Origin: Gyrodactylus bullatarudis
Taxonomy: Eukaryota > Platyhelminthes > Monogenea > Gyrodactylidea > Gyrodactylidae
Assembly: GCA_012064415.1 (NCBI GenBank)
Contig: SSNU01000068.1
Location: 360,730-424,729 of the forward strand
Direction of reading: 5' to 3'
DNA length: 64,000 nucleotides
Below the pieces are notes generated by a model. It saw only the letters and a list, made by a program, of their open reading frames with translations. It did no database searches and was not told where the DNA came from. Positions 12,101-27,100 of the stretch are shown one piece after another. Numbering within the stretch: position 1 is the stretch's first letter; each line of letters opens with the position of its first letter. The position numbers and the translations under genes are program-made.

Positions 12101-15100
12101 TATGAGTTCAGAACCAAACAAAAATCTTTTATTTATCAAAGTTTAACAACTATAAAAATGTACATTGGTTTTATTCGGATAAATAATTCAAAATTGCTGT
12201 TACAGAGTCCTTTAGATTAAGAGATGTACCAAAGTTAAAAAGTTAAAGAACATTTATCCCAATAAAAATAAAATACTTATTTACATTCGATGTGATTGCA
12301 AAACAAAATGTATTTTTAATAAGTGTAAATGCAAAAAAAATAATGTTTTATGTAACTCAAGATGTCACAATAGTTTATCTTGTGCAAATAAATAAAATGG
12401 TTTTTCAAACAATGAATATCAAAATTTTCAGTTATCAATAGTTTTTCAAAAAAAAATTCTAGAAACCGAGTTTCCAGATTCCCTAGAAATTTAGGGATTC
12501 TTAAGACTTCCTTTAGTTTCTAGATTCCCTGTCACTATGAATAACTCGAGTAGGGATTCTAGAAACCAAGTTTCCAGATTCCCTAGCTAACTAGGGAGTC
12601 TTAAGACTATCAGGGAGTCTTAAGACTATCAGGGAGTCCTAAGACTAACATTAGTTTCCAGATTCACTGTAACATATACAAGAAACAAGAATTGGAAATA
12701 TATCAACACACTCAATAGATAGTCAGAGTGGCATTGTCTAAATTTAATGAAGCGTTTTCTTTTGTCACAAATAATGAATAATTAGAATTATGAGACATTT
12801 TGAGAAGTACTCACTGGGGATCGCATTTGTGAATTATATTATATATTATTATTATGCTATAATTATTTCTTGAAATATTTTGAATCCGAATCTATGGACT
12901 GGATGTTTTAGGGAATATTAAAAAAGTTAAAATTGATGATATTTAATCTTGGCTTCTATAAAGTCTGCAATAATTTCTGACATTTTAAGACCAATCATAA
13001 ATGAAAGCTAGAATCCCATGAAGCTAAATTATCACTGAATGTTTTATCTGTGAATATTGCTGCTTCAGTAAATTTTTAAACAAGTAAAATCTTAATTCAA
13101 AAGAGTAATTTTTGATAATTGATCTTTTTATTCGATTCTATGCAAATGAATCCTATTTTTCAAGGCGAAGCGCACGAAAACATTGCTAGGTGATAAAAAG
13201 CCCTGTTTAGCTTGCCATTATATTTTTGAAATTTGAGAATTCGAAATCCTTAACAAGGTCAAATTATACAATATTTCCATTATAGAAACACTAGAGGAAT
13301 CACTAATTTTCGGATTTAATCATTATTCATATCTGATACAATATGCTACTGGTAGAATGTACTTTAGCAATCCTAATATTCTACCTATGATTTCTCAGTC
13401 AGGAGATTGACTTTGAGATAATCTCAAGAACTAGATCCCTCCTTCTACAGTACAGCTTCAATAAATCTACAATATGAATATAGTATATAATCAGATTGTT
13501 TGTCTCTATGTAATATACATAAGCTAAGAGTAAATAACTTATTAGCATAAAATATTACCGATTATATTGTGGTAATTATCTCTCCCATACAATGGAATCT
13601 GGGTATGAAAATAATTAATTATGAAATCTGATATAAAATTTATCTCTTTCTCTATACAACTGGAAGAATTTGAAAAATATTAAGGAGAAATCGGATTTGA
13701 GTCTTACTTGAAAAGAAATTTTTGAAATTCCGCAAGCCTGAAAACTTTCAACATTCTTGCCTTCCCAGCAGAATGGGTCGTCCTTTGACATTGTCAGGTT
13801 GTTAGTATGACGTAGAAGACATTCCTCTAATAGATAATTTTCTCTATCTTCAGGATATAAGAGAATATTCTCAGTGTTTCTCAGCAGAGAAGTTTGATGA
13901 ATAGACATTGGATAGACTTTGTGCAGCCAGTAACAAACTTTGAACCGATTCTGATAGCATTTGATATCCACTGAAAATAATAATTGAAATTAAAATTATG
14001 AATACAAGAAATTATAGTTTATATTTAATTTTAAGGCAACTAAAAGCAGGAAATGAATTTATTCTTAAGTCCAAACTTTTAAGCAACAGAAACAAGATTT
14101 TTTTAAACATAAAAGGTCTCTGTTATTGATTTTAAATCAAGAAGATGATCACATAAGTCTAATTTTATGGACGAAATTGATGGCTTACATTTTCGTGAAT
14201 GACACAATTTTTTCTTTTCTCTAAGGTGTAAGTAATTTTCAGAGTTGACTGATTCACTACTTTCATAATATTTTGGACATGAGCAGGAGAAAATAGAATC
14301 TTCAGCATGTTGATGGTAACATATTCCATGGACCTTTTCACATTCATTACAAAATTGCTTCTGGTTTTCTGTTACTTTATCTGCTTCGGAGACTTTTGGA
14401 ACTATAAAATGGAATCACTTTTCAATATTAACGTCTAATTTTTCTTCTACAATTATTTCGATCTAGTCTAAAACTTCTAAACAATTTTTAGGTAATATAT
14501 CCATGAGGTTCGTCTTATTTGATAATGAATTAGCCCATGTCACTGAATGTTACAGTTCACAAATGGATCCCACCATGACTAGTACGAGAGAAATTCTCAG
14601 AGATTTAGAAATAATCTAAGTATACATACATGTATTTCTTAGACATATATGCACGTTTTGTACTCTTTTGGACTCATCGATATGCCACAACATGAGATTT
14701 GGACCTAGGACATCTTGCATTGTAATAAAATGCTCAATCCACATGTACAACCTAATATGCAACTCAGATTACTTATAATAACTATTACATTAGTCAAAAT
14801 CTAATATTATAAATCTAAGTGATAAGACGAAAATTGAAACGTAGATGAGAATTTACTTTTTTCACAAAAAACTCAATATTTTTCTCCGGAAAGTCAGGAA
14901 AAAAATTATTTTTGGAATTCCATGATAAGATGAGGCATCGAGTTGTGGAAATTAAAAAAAAATTCTGAAAAAATTCAATCTGACCAAAATTAGGCCGTTT
15001 TTCAAATTTCGAAAATGCATCAAATGCTGATCTTGAATATCTGCATTTAACTGCTGCAAATCTTTGAAATAGATGAAAATTTAAGCTCAAAAGTTGAAAA

Positions 15101-18100
15101 AATGAAAATTTGGTGCAATTTTGAAATTCGAAAGATGGTCTAATATTGGTCAGATTGAATTTTTTCAAGAATATTTTATAATTTCCAAAACTCATTTTAT
15201 TATGGAATAACTTTCCGGAGAAAAATATTGAGTTTTTTGTAAAACAATTCTCATCTTCATGTCAACTAGCTTTAGTAACGAGTCAATCTGTTTCAAGAAT
15301 AAAAAGTAAAATTTCAGTTAAAGTTAATACTGCAGAAAATTTAAAGTCGAATATTTTCTCACGGTTAAAACTGTTAACCTGATAACCAGATTAACTGTAT
15401 AACAAAGAATTCTTGAAAAGCTTCTGAAAACTTTTCCGGGTCTATAAAATACTGATGCATTAATCTTAGTCCATTCTTAAGGAATTAAGTCTGAATGGAG
15501 TATAGAGACTGAATTTAATATGAAAGTATATCTCGTTTTTTATATTGGCATTGTCAAAATTTATTCATCAGTGAAAAACGAGTATGCTCAGCATATAGAG
15601 CATGAATGATTCTAGCATCCAGTTAACTTGGACTGTGGTAAAATTTGATAAAAAGTAGAAAAAATTTCTACTTCAACACATCAACTATCAACTACTTGGT
15701 TAAAAGGAGAAACACTTGATAATTATTACTCGAAACTTATTATCTCATCTTTATGTAATGCACGGATATATTGTCTGTGTGAGAACAAAATTGAATGAAT
15801 TGTATCAAGTTTGAAAAGTTTCCCTTTCCTAATATGATTATTATTATTATTATTATCTTTGAATTTTTAACGCTAGTAGCTACTAGTTTGAAGTGTCAAC
15901 TAAGGAATGAAGAGTGAAACAATACAAGTTGTGATAAAGTACTCAGAAAGTGCAAAACAGAATTTGACTTTTAATGAAGGGGAGAGTTGAATTTTGTGAA
16001 AAAAAATTCATCCTAATCCTGTTTCTATATAGAACAAAGGAAATCATCATTGATTAAATTTAAAAGGAAAAAAATCTTTAAGATTAATTTAGGAAGCTGA
16101 CGATTTTTGGACTTGTTCTAGAAAAGAAACTGTTATCATCGGAGATTATTAAAAATTTAAACCGAAATTAAAAAGTTTATTTATGGGTAGGGGAATCTAC
16201 AAAAAACTGTAATTCCAATCGTAAAAAATGTGTTTCCATTAAACATTTGTTCTGGCGTTTTCGATATTAAAAAATAATGAATATCATTTCCAAACAGATT
16301 AATTAAAAAAGATTTTTCCTTTCTTAATTTCGTTATGGTCAAGGAAATTTTGCAGATTTTTCGTTTTACTTTTACTTAGTTTAGGTATTTTCATTCAAAA
16401 TTCTATGGGAGCTAAGCTTGAGAAATATCATTCAAGATCTTTAAATTTATTTTAGTGTTTTTAAGTGTTACACTAAACCATGCATTTTTGGTGATTAGTT
16501 TTGAAATCTTTGCATATTTGGAAATGATATTTAATGCATATTAATTATAGCTTGGTAATCATCGAACATCCCACACCATGTTTTACACGATTGAAAATAC
16601 ATCGTGTATAATATTATTATTATTAAACTTGGACGAAATTTTGTAAAATTACTTAAATCGCCCATCGATATGAAAAAATCTAATCTTCAAGTATTTAAAA
16701 ATAATCCCACCAAATTTCGCTTCAAAATACCTTTCCATGCTTCTGGAATAAGATAAACAAAATTGTGAAAATTTTCAAATTTAGAACGATTTTTATTTTT
16801 TTAAATATTTATAATTTTAACATGAATTAACATTATTTCTTTACATAAAGTTGTAAATCCTTTTAAAATTGTCTTTTCAATAGCTCAAAACGAAATTTCT
16901 CTTATTTTTCGTGAATACAATTTTGATAGGTCAAAAAATCGTTCTAAATTTGAAAATTTTCACAATTTTGTTTATCTTATTCCAGAAGCATGGAAAGGTA
17001 TTTTGAAGCGAAATTTGGTGGGATTATTTTTAAATACTTGAAGATTAGATTTTTTCATATCGATATAAACTATTTATTTATGAGAAGTTTTCTTTATAAT
17101 TTCCAGCCCCCTTGGCCGTTGTAATATTTTTTTTCGCGCTTTCTTCTAAATTTTCTGGACTAAATTTGAAAAATGCAACTTAATGCTCATTGATACACTT
17201 AGAAATCTATAAAATTTTTGAAGTTAATACTGAAAAAGTTTTGTGACAGTTTTAGATCTACTTCTACCAAAGTTTGATTTATTAGAAATAGAGAATTCGT
17301 CTACATGAATGGCAAACTTGAGTATGAACTAGTATGACCAGAGTATTTAATATTTTTCAGGTAAACTTATAAAGTTGAACCTACGGCATTCAAAATATCC
17401 AAGATTCTTTTGATAGATCATTGTATGCGAGGGAAGACACCCACAGATTCCCTTCATTTTATGTTGCTTTTTGGCACTTTTTGATTTCACAAATAGACAC
17501 CTTGCATTAAGGGCTTTACAGAAAATCTCCTCTCCATCACATTCCTCGCCAATATTTACTAAGATTATAAAATAATTATAAATATTTTATGGAAAATCTT
17601 GCATTCTTTTAAATGATACCAAACTTGGTACAGTCAATTAAAAATAAACGTATAACATGTAAATATCTTGATCTATGAAAAAGTTTGTTGAGAAAACAAA
17701 ATACAGATATGCACAGAGTAGAGATAAAATAATATCCTCAAATATCATTGGTCTATATTAGGGTAATACAAAATTTTATTTTCCCCGAACAATGTTCTAT
17801 GCCTTAATCAAAAATTGATATTTTAACCATGAAAAATTTTTCATGTTCTGATATACAAAAATCCCATTTTCCCTGAAATCATCAAAATTTATCTAATTTT
17901 TTGGGACTTTATTCCGAAATGTGAAAGAACACTCAATTTTTACTATAAGCCCTATTTTTATTCAAAATGTTGCAAAATCTATACAAAAATTTCAATTTTG
18001 TCCTTTCTCGTAGTGAAATTCATTGAAAAAATTGTCATCTTCAATCGATATTTTGTATATCAGAACAAACTCGAAAACGTATGGTTTTATAGGAAAATAA

Positions 18101-21100
18101 TCTTCAAAATCAGATTAAGGCTGGGAAAAGTTTAAAAATTTGGCCTACTCTAGTCTATAGGATACTCGAATTTTATTGGTCAGGGAGAAAAGTGAAGAAA
18201 GATATAAGGTTGAATTTTAGGGGTAGAGTTATCTCTAGGCGTTATCTATGTAAATGACTGTATTTAAATGTCAAAAATTAAGTTTTGAAAATTGTTTTAT
18301 TTCATTCTTTTTCGAATCGAGTAAAAGCTAAGTAACTGACTGTATCTTTGAATTGAGAGTATGGTCTAAACTATGATCAAAAAATATGAATTTCTTGTAA
18401 TCCATGAAATAAGTTTGGATCACCTTCCCGATTAGTCATCTGAATGTTGATATTAAAAATTGGTGAAAAATCGAAAAGTCCAACTTACCAAGTGTGGCAT
18501 TGCAAAGATTTTTTGAATCCAAACTTATAAATGTTGGCATTGCTTTGCTTTTGGGACATACACAACTGTGAGTTAATGAGAATCTTGATCGTCTGAGGGA
18601 ATTGCTAGAGAAAGGATGAATTATTTTGTAAAATGTGAGACAAATCTTGGCTCAGTTAATGAAATATTTGAATTGTGTTGAAAAGAGCATTTTTTACACA
18701 TGATGTGTATGTTTAAATGAAATTTGAACGAGGCAAAAGAGGGTGGATTAAGAATGGGAAAGAGAATTTTTCTCGTTTTTGGGAAAAAGAGAAAAATATT
18801 TCTAATCAATAATTTAAATTTTTGAGATCATACTAATTAAAATACTTCATTCTCAGTGATCTCGCTCATAAATCTTTCAGTTACTCAATGAAAAGTGAGA
18901 ATAGATCCAAGATTGGTTTCTATAATCTGTTTTTTAAAACTTTTGTTAATGTCGAAATTCATTGCTATTCGTCACCAAAAACTAGAAAAATTTATAATTA
19001 AATGACTATTTAGTAATATCAAAGGCTACTAATCGAAAAATAAGTATAGCTATATCTAAAGTAGGAAGGGAATATAGAACCTTAAAAGAAAAAGAAGAAG
19101 ATATGAAACTAATGAGAACAGAAGCTGAAATCCAAATTCGAGTTTACAGAAAACCTACAAATAAAAACATAATTATTATTCATATGCAACTCGAAAATAT
19201 AAAATAAATACGTTTCAAGGGAAAATTTTAAGAACACCAAGATTATTTGATACTGGTTTTTTAAGAGAAGATTTAGAGAAACTTGTTTTTATTTTTTCAA
19301 AAAAATGGTTATCCAGATGGTTTAAATGAATAGTTTTATTGTTAGTACAAAAGGAAAAACGCGTCAGAAGAAGAATACGACATGTATTCGAAATATTGTG
19401 TGAGTCCTAACTATTTATCAGGGTAATCTAAATGTTTTTTATTCTAATCTTAATTTTAATTTTCTTTAAAGTGATGAATTATATTATCAGAGTTATTACT
19501 CTAATAATTCTGATTACTATAACAATCACTATAATTTTTATAATCCTTATTTTTTAAGAAATACTACACCTTTCTCTCCCCTTTTTCTACAGATAGACCA
19601 ATAAAAGCCAGAAGACAACATAGTCAGGTAGCAAGCGAACAACGTTATAGTCAATTTGAGAATGTAATATTTTTTTTGATTTAATAATAATATTATTTTA
19701 ATAAATTTTTCACAGTTATAGTTTTTAAAAAATTTGGTTTATTTTGGCCTATTTTTAGGTTATCTAATAATAATAGGTAAATTTTTGACTGAAAAATAAA
19801 AATTAGATCTAGATGAGATTCAAGGTATTTATAGAAAGAAAAATTTATCACAAAATTTTCGTAAGTGTGGAAAATAAAACATTGACCTCACGTCTTTGAG
19901 ATTGAAGATGTTCATTGTAGCTTTTATCTTTCAACAAATTTTTTCCATAATTTTAAGTAAGGAGAAGTATAAAAATAACTTCAATTATAATTTTAATAAT
20001 AATTTTACTATATTATTATCAAATTTCGAATTAAGTAGTTCTTCGAGGTGAAAGAGAATATGACAAGTACTCGAATTATTGTGTGAGTTCATAGAGGTTA
20101 GTTTTATCAAGGTAATCTAAATCTATATTTATTCTGATCTTGATAGAATTTGTCATTTTACAATTCAATATGAAACTGAACTCGAGTTTAAGCGTACAAA
20201 TCAGGCACATTAACCGATTAATTTCTCATATCCAAGACGAATAAAAGTTTTGCTTCTCGAATTTCTATAGCTGAATCGTTCAGGTGATTCATTGAACGGA
20301 AATACAGAAATATGAAAAAGTTAATTTTGCCCATCTGAAGAAAAGAATATTCTGAACGTGTGCTTCTGACATCTTCTCCCAAAATACTCATTTGAATTCA
20401 ATCTATAGACTAATTAAATAAATATTAATTAAATAAGGAAAACTCTCAAAACTAAACTACACTTTCAAACTAGAGATTTCCTCTTTAGGTTAGGTTAGAT
20501 TACTTTAAAAGTCAAATGTTATCCTAGAATGCTCAATTATAATAAATAATACATACTCATACGTACATTTTTATGAGTGGTGCATTCATAAATAAATCGG
20601 AAGTCAGTTTGAAGAATAGCTTAGTAATTAGGAAATACTCATATATATTATCAAGTAGAGTAAAGTAAAGTAACTAGATAGGGTGGGGGAAGTTGGGTAA
20701 CTTTAAAATGATGATTCGAATTGACTACAATTATATAATACAGTTTAAGTGATGGATTGACAAATTGAGTTCAAGGTACGATTTCCAAATACAGTTATAT
20801 TAATTTAGTCCTCATCCTGGTATGATGTATATCTCATGAATGATTGACTTTTTATGGTTTACTGTACCAGTTAATATCAATACAATAATGCTAATTGAAT
20901 GAATGCAAAAAAAGCTGTAATTTTTCAGTGTACGCTAACATAACCACTGTGATTTGAGCAGTTTAAAGTCTATTGAATGAGACAAAAACCTAAATAGGGA
21001 AAGATTTTGTCTAGAAAGTTATTCTTTTTTTTATATTAATTCAAAAAATTTCTTTTTGTTTAAAAAGTTTTTTTCCCAGGGTCATAGACGAAAGGTAAGA

Positions 21101-24100
21101 CACCTGAACTCTATCAGTTAAACTTTCAGATACAGCCAAGTTTCAGACCAAAAAATGATCCGATTTTCGATTGGTGAGTCCTGAACTAAAAATAATTGCG
21201 TTAAAATAACTGTAGATAAACAAAAGATTGAAACCAAGTCATAAAAAAATTTCTTTGAGACCTTATGGGTCAAAGTATGTGAACTGGATGTTCGGATGCA
21301 TTCACAGGGACAAAAACAGGTTGAAAACCGATTCATGATGAAATAGATAATACTCACGAATACATGTTCTCTTTCCGGAATTCATCAATCAGATTATCTG
21401 ATGATGTTTCATTATTAATCAAGCATATGCCACCGGCCATTTTACATTCTCGACAAATGGAAACATCTTCCTTCCACTCTCTTAGTCCTAAAAAGAATAA
21501 AAAGAACGTTAAAGGTACTTGGCTTATTTCATCAACTGGTGTAGCTTCTCAAATGTAAACTTCAATCAACTCTTGAGATATCTCTAAACAGAGATAATTG
21601 TTACATTGGAGCTGTTATTAAGTGAAAGAAGATGAAAATATGGATACACTTTTGCAGAAAAGAAGACACAGATAATGCTACATTATTTTCAAGGAAGTCA
21701 ATTTAGAACAGTGAAACAATATGTACATTTTGAATCTTCTAGAGTAACTTGATATGAAGATGAATAAAAATTTGACTTTTAAAAATGCGCCAATTTCCCA
21801 CATTTTCACTGGAGAGCTAAAAATTTCTGTTGATTTCAAAAATGTCAGCCAAATTTTATCCAATGATTTTGAAACATTTTTTCATGATTATTTTTTGATA
21901 GTAAATCACAAACTATCTAAGATTACTATCATGCTATATTTTTGCTAGCCAGGCATAAGAATGCCATAGATATTTGAACTTTTTCGGAAGGAAGTAGAAT
22001 CCCTTAATTCATGATTCTTTTTGATCAAAATTAGTAAAACTTATCAATGTTCAGAGATAATAAGATTAATTTCCGTAGAAGCTTAATAGTTAATCCTAAA
22101 CAAGGTATATTTTTTATCCATGAAATTAATGGACAGTTCCATCAAGAGTCTCGTGAAAATGGGGCAATTTAAAAGATATTCTTTTTGACATTAATTATAA
22201 TTGAGTCTTCGAAACAATTAACTTTCAAATAAATTCCTTCCTCGGCAAAGTTACACTTTAATTTACTTACCAGTAGATGGGAATTTCAATTTAAATCGGA
22301 CCCTGATAAATTATGCGTAAGAAAAAATTTTCATCAAATTTTGTCCCAGTAAATGTTTCTTATCATCACATTTTAAGTAATTCTGTGAGAGAATTAAGCC
22401 TGAAACTTTCTTTGTATGGTATCGAAAGGGCTAAATTAGGCCAAAACTTTTTCTTGAGAATGATGAAATTCTTGGATTTCCCATATTGCTTAGTGTAATT
22501 GCTTCAAATGTTTCCAATAAAAGAAGTTGGAAATTTGTCAAGTTTTTGAATCTCAGAGTGGAATTTCATCCTCTATAAATTCTAATATTAAAAAAAATTG
22601 TGCTCATGAAAATATCCGAAGAAAATGCACCTCTTATTCTAGATTTTAAAATTATTTCTTCTACAAATCAAGATTCTTTGAGTTTTTGTGAATAAGATTT
22701 TTGGTGTGGAGTGATCAATTTTTTTAAAATTCATACTCATAAAGAAAAAATGATCGCAAAGGAGTTAATTCTGACCAAATATATTAGAGTTTAATAACTT
22801 TTAATTTTCATAAATAAACCAGATTTATGATTCGATATCTTGGCAACTAGATAGTTATAAACTCTAAACATTTCAGACCAAAAAAATTGAAAAATCAACT
22901 TACGACATGAATGATCCTGGAGGGAAAACTCCATAGAGCTTGGACAGGTACATGAGCCAGCCCCGGGATGACAACTGCTATCCTTAATATGGACACAATC
23001 GGAATCGACTCGACACTGCAGGTCTGTTAGTACTATAGATGTAAGAAGGAAATAAAAGTATTACAAGATTTTTACCAATAAAATTCATCATTCAGTCAAG
23101 TTAAGAGATGTCAAATGCTAGCCTGAGATGAAATACAAGGAAAATTCTGTTTTTGAGGATAAGGATCACTTTTTTTCAGTTTTTCAAACAGAAATAATTC
23201 TGAATTGACAGATGTTAGCTTTATGAAAAAAATTAATATCTTTAACTTTCCATCAGAGAATTTAATAATTTCTTGTGTTTTAAAGAAGTCTACATTTGCA
23301 GACATTCCAGGAGTAAATGAGAAAGACTACATCTAGAAGAAAATTTCTTGTCGATCTAGCACTGACTCTGGTGAACACAAATCAATCAGCAAAAAGAAGT
23401 CGTCTAGATCACAAAGCCAAAATAATTGTTTAGCCACACAGAAGGATGGGTAAATTAATCGGGAATTTACAGAGAATAATATAAAAGACTTGACTATAAA
23501 TATATAAATATAGATCAATATTTTATTAAGATCCAAAATAAAACCTGACGTCTTTATTAGAATTCTTCATCTGGAATTTTTGCTTAGGTTGTTTCAAAAT
23601 TATATATTTCAACATGAGCTATGATAATTATCAATGATTCATCATCTACAGAGTAAGGGTTATGAAGAAATTTGTAAAAATCATAGACTCCCAACTTCAA
23701 GAAGTCTAAAAGTAAATTTAAAGTCTTGATTTAAAAGGGAACGCCAGAGAATCTCGAGACAGTTTTTGTTCCTGCTTTATCTTTTACTAAAGTACACTTA
23801 TTTTTAAACTTTTTGATTTATTTTTACTCTTGAAGCAGAAAAGAAAAGATTATAAAAAAACATACTTGAAGAAGATTATCTTTTTAGAAATGAAAAATTA
23901 AAACATTTTCAAGAATGAAAAAGTAGAAACGTAAAGAGAAAAAATATTCTAGAAAATATTCACTTTATTCGATAGGATTTAAATAACCTAGAGTAATCAT
24001 AATAATTTCAAGAAAAAGCATACCATTCTCCCTCGACTTAGAGCCATTATAAAGGAAACACCCTTAATTTTAATTCAGGAATCAAAACATGGTGTTTAAA

Positions 24101-27100
24101 TTATAACTGTGTGTATTTAACATGTAAAGAGTTATTATTAGCATGAGTAAGTGAAGAAATTTCACGGTAAATTTAAGTTTATCTAAAAGAGAATCTTGTA
24201 AAGGCTAATAGTACCAAAAATTACAAATTAAAGGCCCTATGTTGAGGGACCACAGATTCGAATCTCATTCTTTGATGTAAATTCAAAGAATAATAGAATG
24301 GAGTTTTCCCAAGATATCATCTAGCAAACTATTTTACTTTGTCTAATATTGATCCTGGAGAAAGAATCGGTAAAGAAGTATTTATGATTTAAAATTTAAC
24401 CCTATCGAGACGATAAGAAAACCAATCGCGAAAAAGACTCAAAATTGATATAAACGTTTTTGAAAGAGATTCAAATGGATATTCTATTCAATAAAGATTG
24501 TTTTGATCCCATCTAAGAAAGTCTAAGTAGATATCCAAGTTTAGATATCTCTTGAGAATTTTTTGGTATTTTCGAGATTTGCTCAGGGTAAACTATTAAA
24601 TAGAATACGATTTTTTTGAATCTACGTGATAACTGAGAATTTTCGACTTTTAATAATCGTCTTATGTATGGCGAACCTCAAGAAAGAGTTAAAAAATGCT
24701 TCAACATTTTTCAATTTTTTCGAAAAATCACATATTTCCAAATATATCGAAACTAGTTTAAGACTGCCAATTGAAAACCAGTTTTTATTTAAAGTTTTTT
24801 ACAGGAATCTTGATTTTTTCATCAAGAATTCGAATTTGTTAAAGACTGTTGCCCACTCTTACCATTAGAAGAAAAAAATTCTGAAAAAAATTATTTTTAT
24901 GGTCATTTTTCAAAATTTCGATTTAACGCAAAAATCCCATTTGGTCGAACTTTGAACCGAAATTTTTTATTTGTTTGAAAGTGAAAGGAGGGTGATCAAA
25001 AGAGTTTTTTCAAGATCAGGATTAGACAAGAAAGCTGACTAGCACCGACAGTTTCCCCATTTCGAGCGAAATTTCATTTATTCTAAGGTAGTGAAAATCG
25101 ATCTTCAGTTCCCAAACGATAATAAGGTTATGCATTAAATCCGAATCAGTTGAATTTTTTTTTTCTAATCCTGATCTTGAAAAAACTCTTTTGATCAATC
25201 AGAGTTCGAAAAAATGGGATTTTGGCGCCAAATCAAAATTTGAAAAATGACCATATTTTTTATAAAAAAGTTTTTTTCCAGAATTTTTTTCTTTAAATCG
25301 TGAAAGTAGGCAAAATGAGCAGGATTCCAAAAGATCTTTAACAAATTCGAACTCTTGATGAAAAAATCGATATTTCTATAAACATCTTAAATGGGTTAAA
25401 GTAAAATGAATAATTCAACCCAACCTGAAATAAATTATTTTGCATAGGATTCAAAAGAGTCCTTATAGCTTACGTTTTGTAATTAAGGGGAAAAAATTGA
25501 AAAGATGAAGAAAAAATGGCATGATATGCGAGTTTTATAAGATAAAAAAGAGTTCCTGTAACACGACATATTTTCTAGTTACTGAGACATTTTTCACATT
25601 TTCCTTTTATATAACATGACAAATTACCAGGAAGAATATTTTAATTATATAGAGTACGAATGAATTAAACTGAAATTTTTTTCTAGTTACTGGCTCTTTC
25701 ACCTTAATCCTTTCTTTAATCGATAATTTCTTTGTAGGTTCTCGAAAAGTAAGCTATTATTAAGTAAAGCTGTATGGCATGAAGGGTTAGATGAAAGGTC
25801 AGTAGTCACCAAAACCAGAATAACAGATAAAGTGGGTCTAAGTGTTGGACTTTCAATGCTCATTAGAGATAGATTTTGCAAATAATCATATTATTAAAAG
25901 GAGATTAGAAGAAAACGGATACCTTAAAAGATTTGTTCAAAAATACATACGAAAAGCTTTAGGAGATGAAGCGACTCAAGAAGTAGAACAACAAGAACAA
26001 AACGAAGGGACCATCCCTATCTTCATTAAATTAAATTTCAAAGGAGATAGTTTCAGTTGTGATCTAAGAAGAAAGTTGAATAATCTTATAAATGAACATT
26101 ACAATGATATACAATTGAAGGTTGTATTCAAAACCACAAGCTTATTCAAATTCCATCTTAAAGACAAACTCAAATAAACTGAACAATCTAATCTCATCTA
26201 CTGCTTTGAAGCCTCATGTGGAGCTAGGCCGAACACAAAGAATATTAGCTATTAGGATCAATGAGCATTTAAACAAGAATAGCTCATCAATCAAGAAACA
26301 CATTGATAGGTGTGGATGGGAGGCAAATGAAAGCAATTTTAAAATCATATATAAGGACTCAAGTGATAAACTTACATACCTCAAAATTAGGGAAAAGTTT
26401 TACATAATGGGGGAGGATCCAAATCTTTGCATCCAAAAGAATTACACACACAATTTGGAACTACCATGAATAAATTAATTTTTAATTTTTCTTTTCTACC
26501 TGTACTAGAAAAGTTTTTTGATATTTCATCAATTGGAATTACGCAAGAGAACACTAACTATTTTAATTCATTATAACAATTTTATTAAATATTGAACCAG
26601 GAATTGAGACTGACGAGACCTGGCGAAATGTACATATCTCTCTAAATATAATTCTTTTTTAAAATTTTAATTGAAGAATCTGAATAGGCTCTTCAAGAGA
26701 ATTCGATTGATGGTCCAAAATCTATTTATGAACTGGTTGCAGTAGAAACAATGATTTTTTATTGGAATTAACGTAGTGAAAAATTTACCGATTTACATTT
26801 CGGCCATTTTTCTCATGACAGAAGCTAAAATATTTCTCTCCTAGTCTTTTTCAATATATATGTATTGTAAGTTAAATAAGTCTTATGGGTCAACTACTAG
26901 AAAGTAATAAGATCAAATTTGAGAGATTAATGACAAAAAATGAAACTTTGACACTATCATGGCCACTCTAATAGAAAATGATTTTGCAGAAAATTTTATT
27001 AAGATAAACTAAGAAAATTCATTCTGAATCATATTTTCACCCAGAGAAAATGAAATTGAACATATTAGAATTAAAATATCTATCCATAATTCTAATGATT

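Noticed and set aside
12594..12650. CRISPR-like array
   Set aside because: Only three 19-bp units without spacers, in eukaryotic intronic DNA.
21364..21558. Plus-strand 64-codon ORF
   Set aside because: Antisense of ZP gene exon 3, which has splice sites and phase support.
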